Positions 5,339 through 5,353 of a stretch of 5,353 nucleotides of DNA are shown here, piece by piece. A program made the position numbers and the translations under genes. The DNA comes from Acholeplasmataceae bacterium (GTDB lineage: Bacteria; Bacillota_I; Bacilli_A; Acholeplasmatales; Acholeplasmataceae). The notes beneath the pieces are model-generated. The model was not told the DNA's origin and searched no databases. It saw only the letters and a list, made by a program, of their open reading frames with translations. Location: contig JAQVBA010000071.1 of assembly GCA_028690555.1 (NCBI GenBank), positions 1 to 5,353 of the forward strand, given 5' to 3'. Every line of letters starts with the position of its first letter. Positions within the stretch are counted from its first letter, which is position 1.

Positions 5339-5353
5339 GAATAAATCCTTCCT

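Overview
The window is AT-rich, and every supported gene lies on the minus strand. Two genes end in TGA (ssb and deoC), and the tryptophan codons checked are TGG. TGA is therefore read as stop, and the standard bacterial code applies. The protein families and the strong AAGGAGG-type ribosome binding sites suggest a low-GC Gram-positive lineage (Bacillota). A wall-less relative that kept the standard code, such as Acholeplasmatales or Izemoplasmatales, would also fit. The placement is inferred from style and gene content; no ribosomal RNA or other marker gene is present.

Right part (5353 down to 1491, read leftwards): a tightly packed four-gene operon, deoC - deoD - yfmF - yfmH. All junctions overlap (23, 1 and 8 bases), and the operon ends at a clear intrinsic terminator that includes the yfmH stop codon. 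DeoD releases deoxyribose-1-phosphate or ribose-1-phosphate from purine nucleosides. DeoC cleaves deoxyribose-5-phosphate to acetaldehyde and glyceraldehyde-3-phosphate. A phosphopentomutase would be needed to connect them and is not in the window. The last two genes encode a pair of M16-family peptidase-like proteins. YfmH keeps the HxxEH zinc site; YfmF lacks it and keeps the R/Y motif of non-catalytic partner subunits. In Bacillus this pair (ymfF-ymfH) sits next to ymfI, rodZ and pgsA. Here it follows nucleoside salvage genes and no ymfI follows it.

Middle (1490 to 973): a 174-base gap with a perfect 14-bp palindrome inside a candidate promoter, then a solitary short ssb gene with its own terminator. 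The 119-aa protein lacks the classical acidic C-terminal tip, which recalls the competence-type SsbB/YwpH rather than the replicative SSB.

Left part (972 to 1): a strong promoter, with perfect -35 and -10 hexamers and an inverted repeat between them, drives padR followed 5 bases later by a DUF1700/HAAS membrane protein. This is a common two-gene membrane-stress or envelope-type unit. It may continue beyond the left edge, since no terminator is visible there.

No mobile element, CRISPR array, RNA gene or pseudogene was found. I did not find an evident new biological system. The most interesting points are the deo-M16 operon, the palindrome in front of ssb and the putative PadR autoregulatory site.
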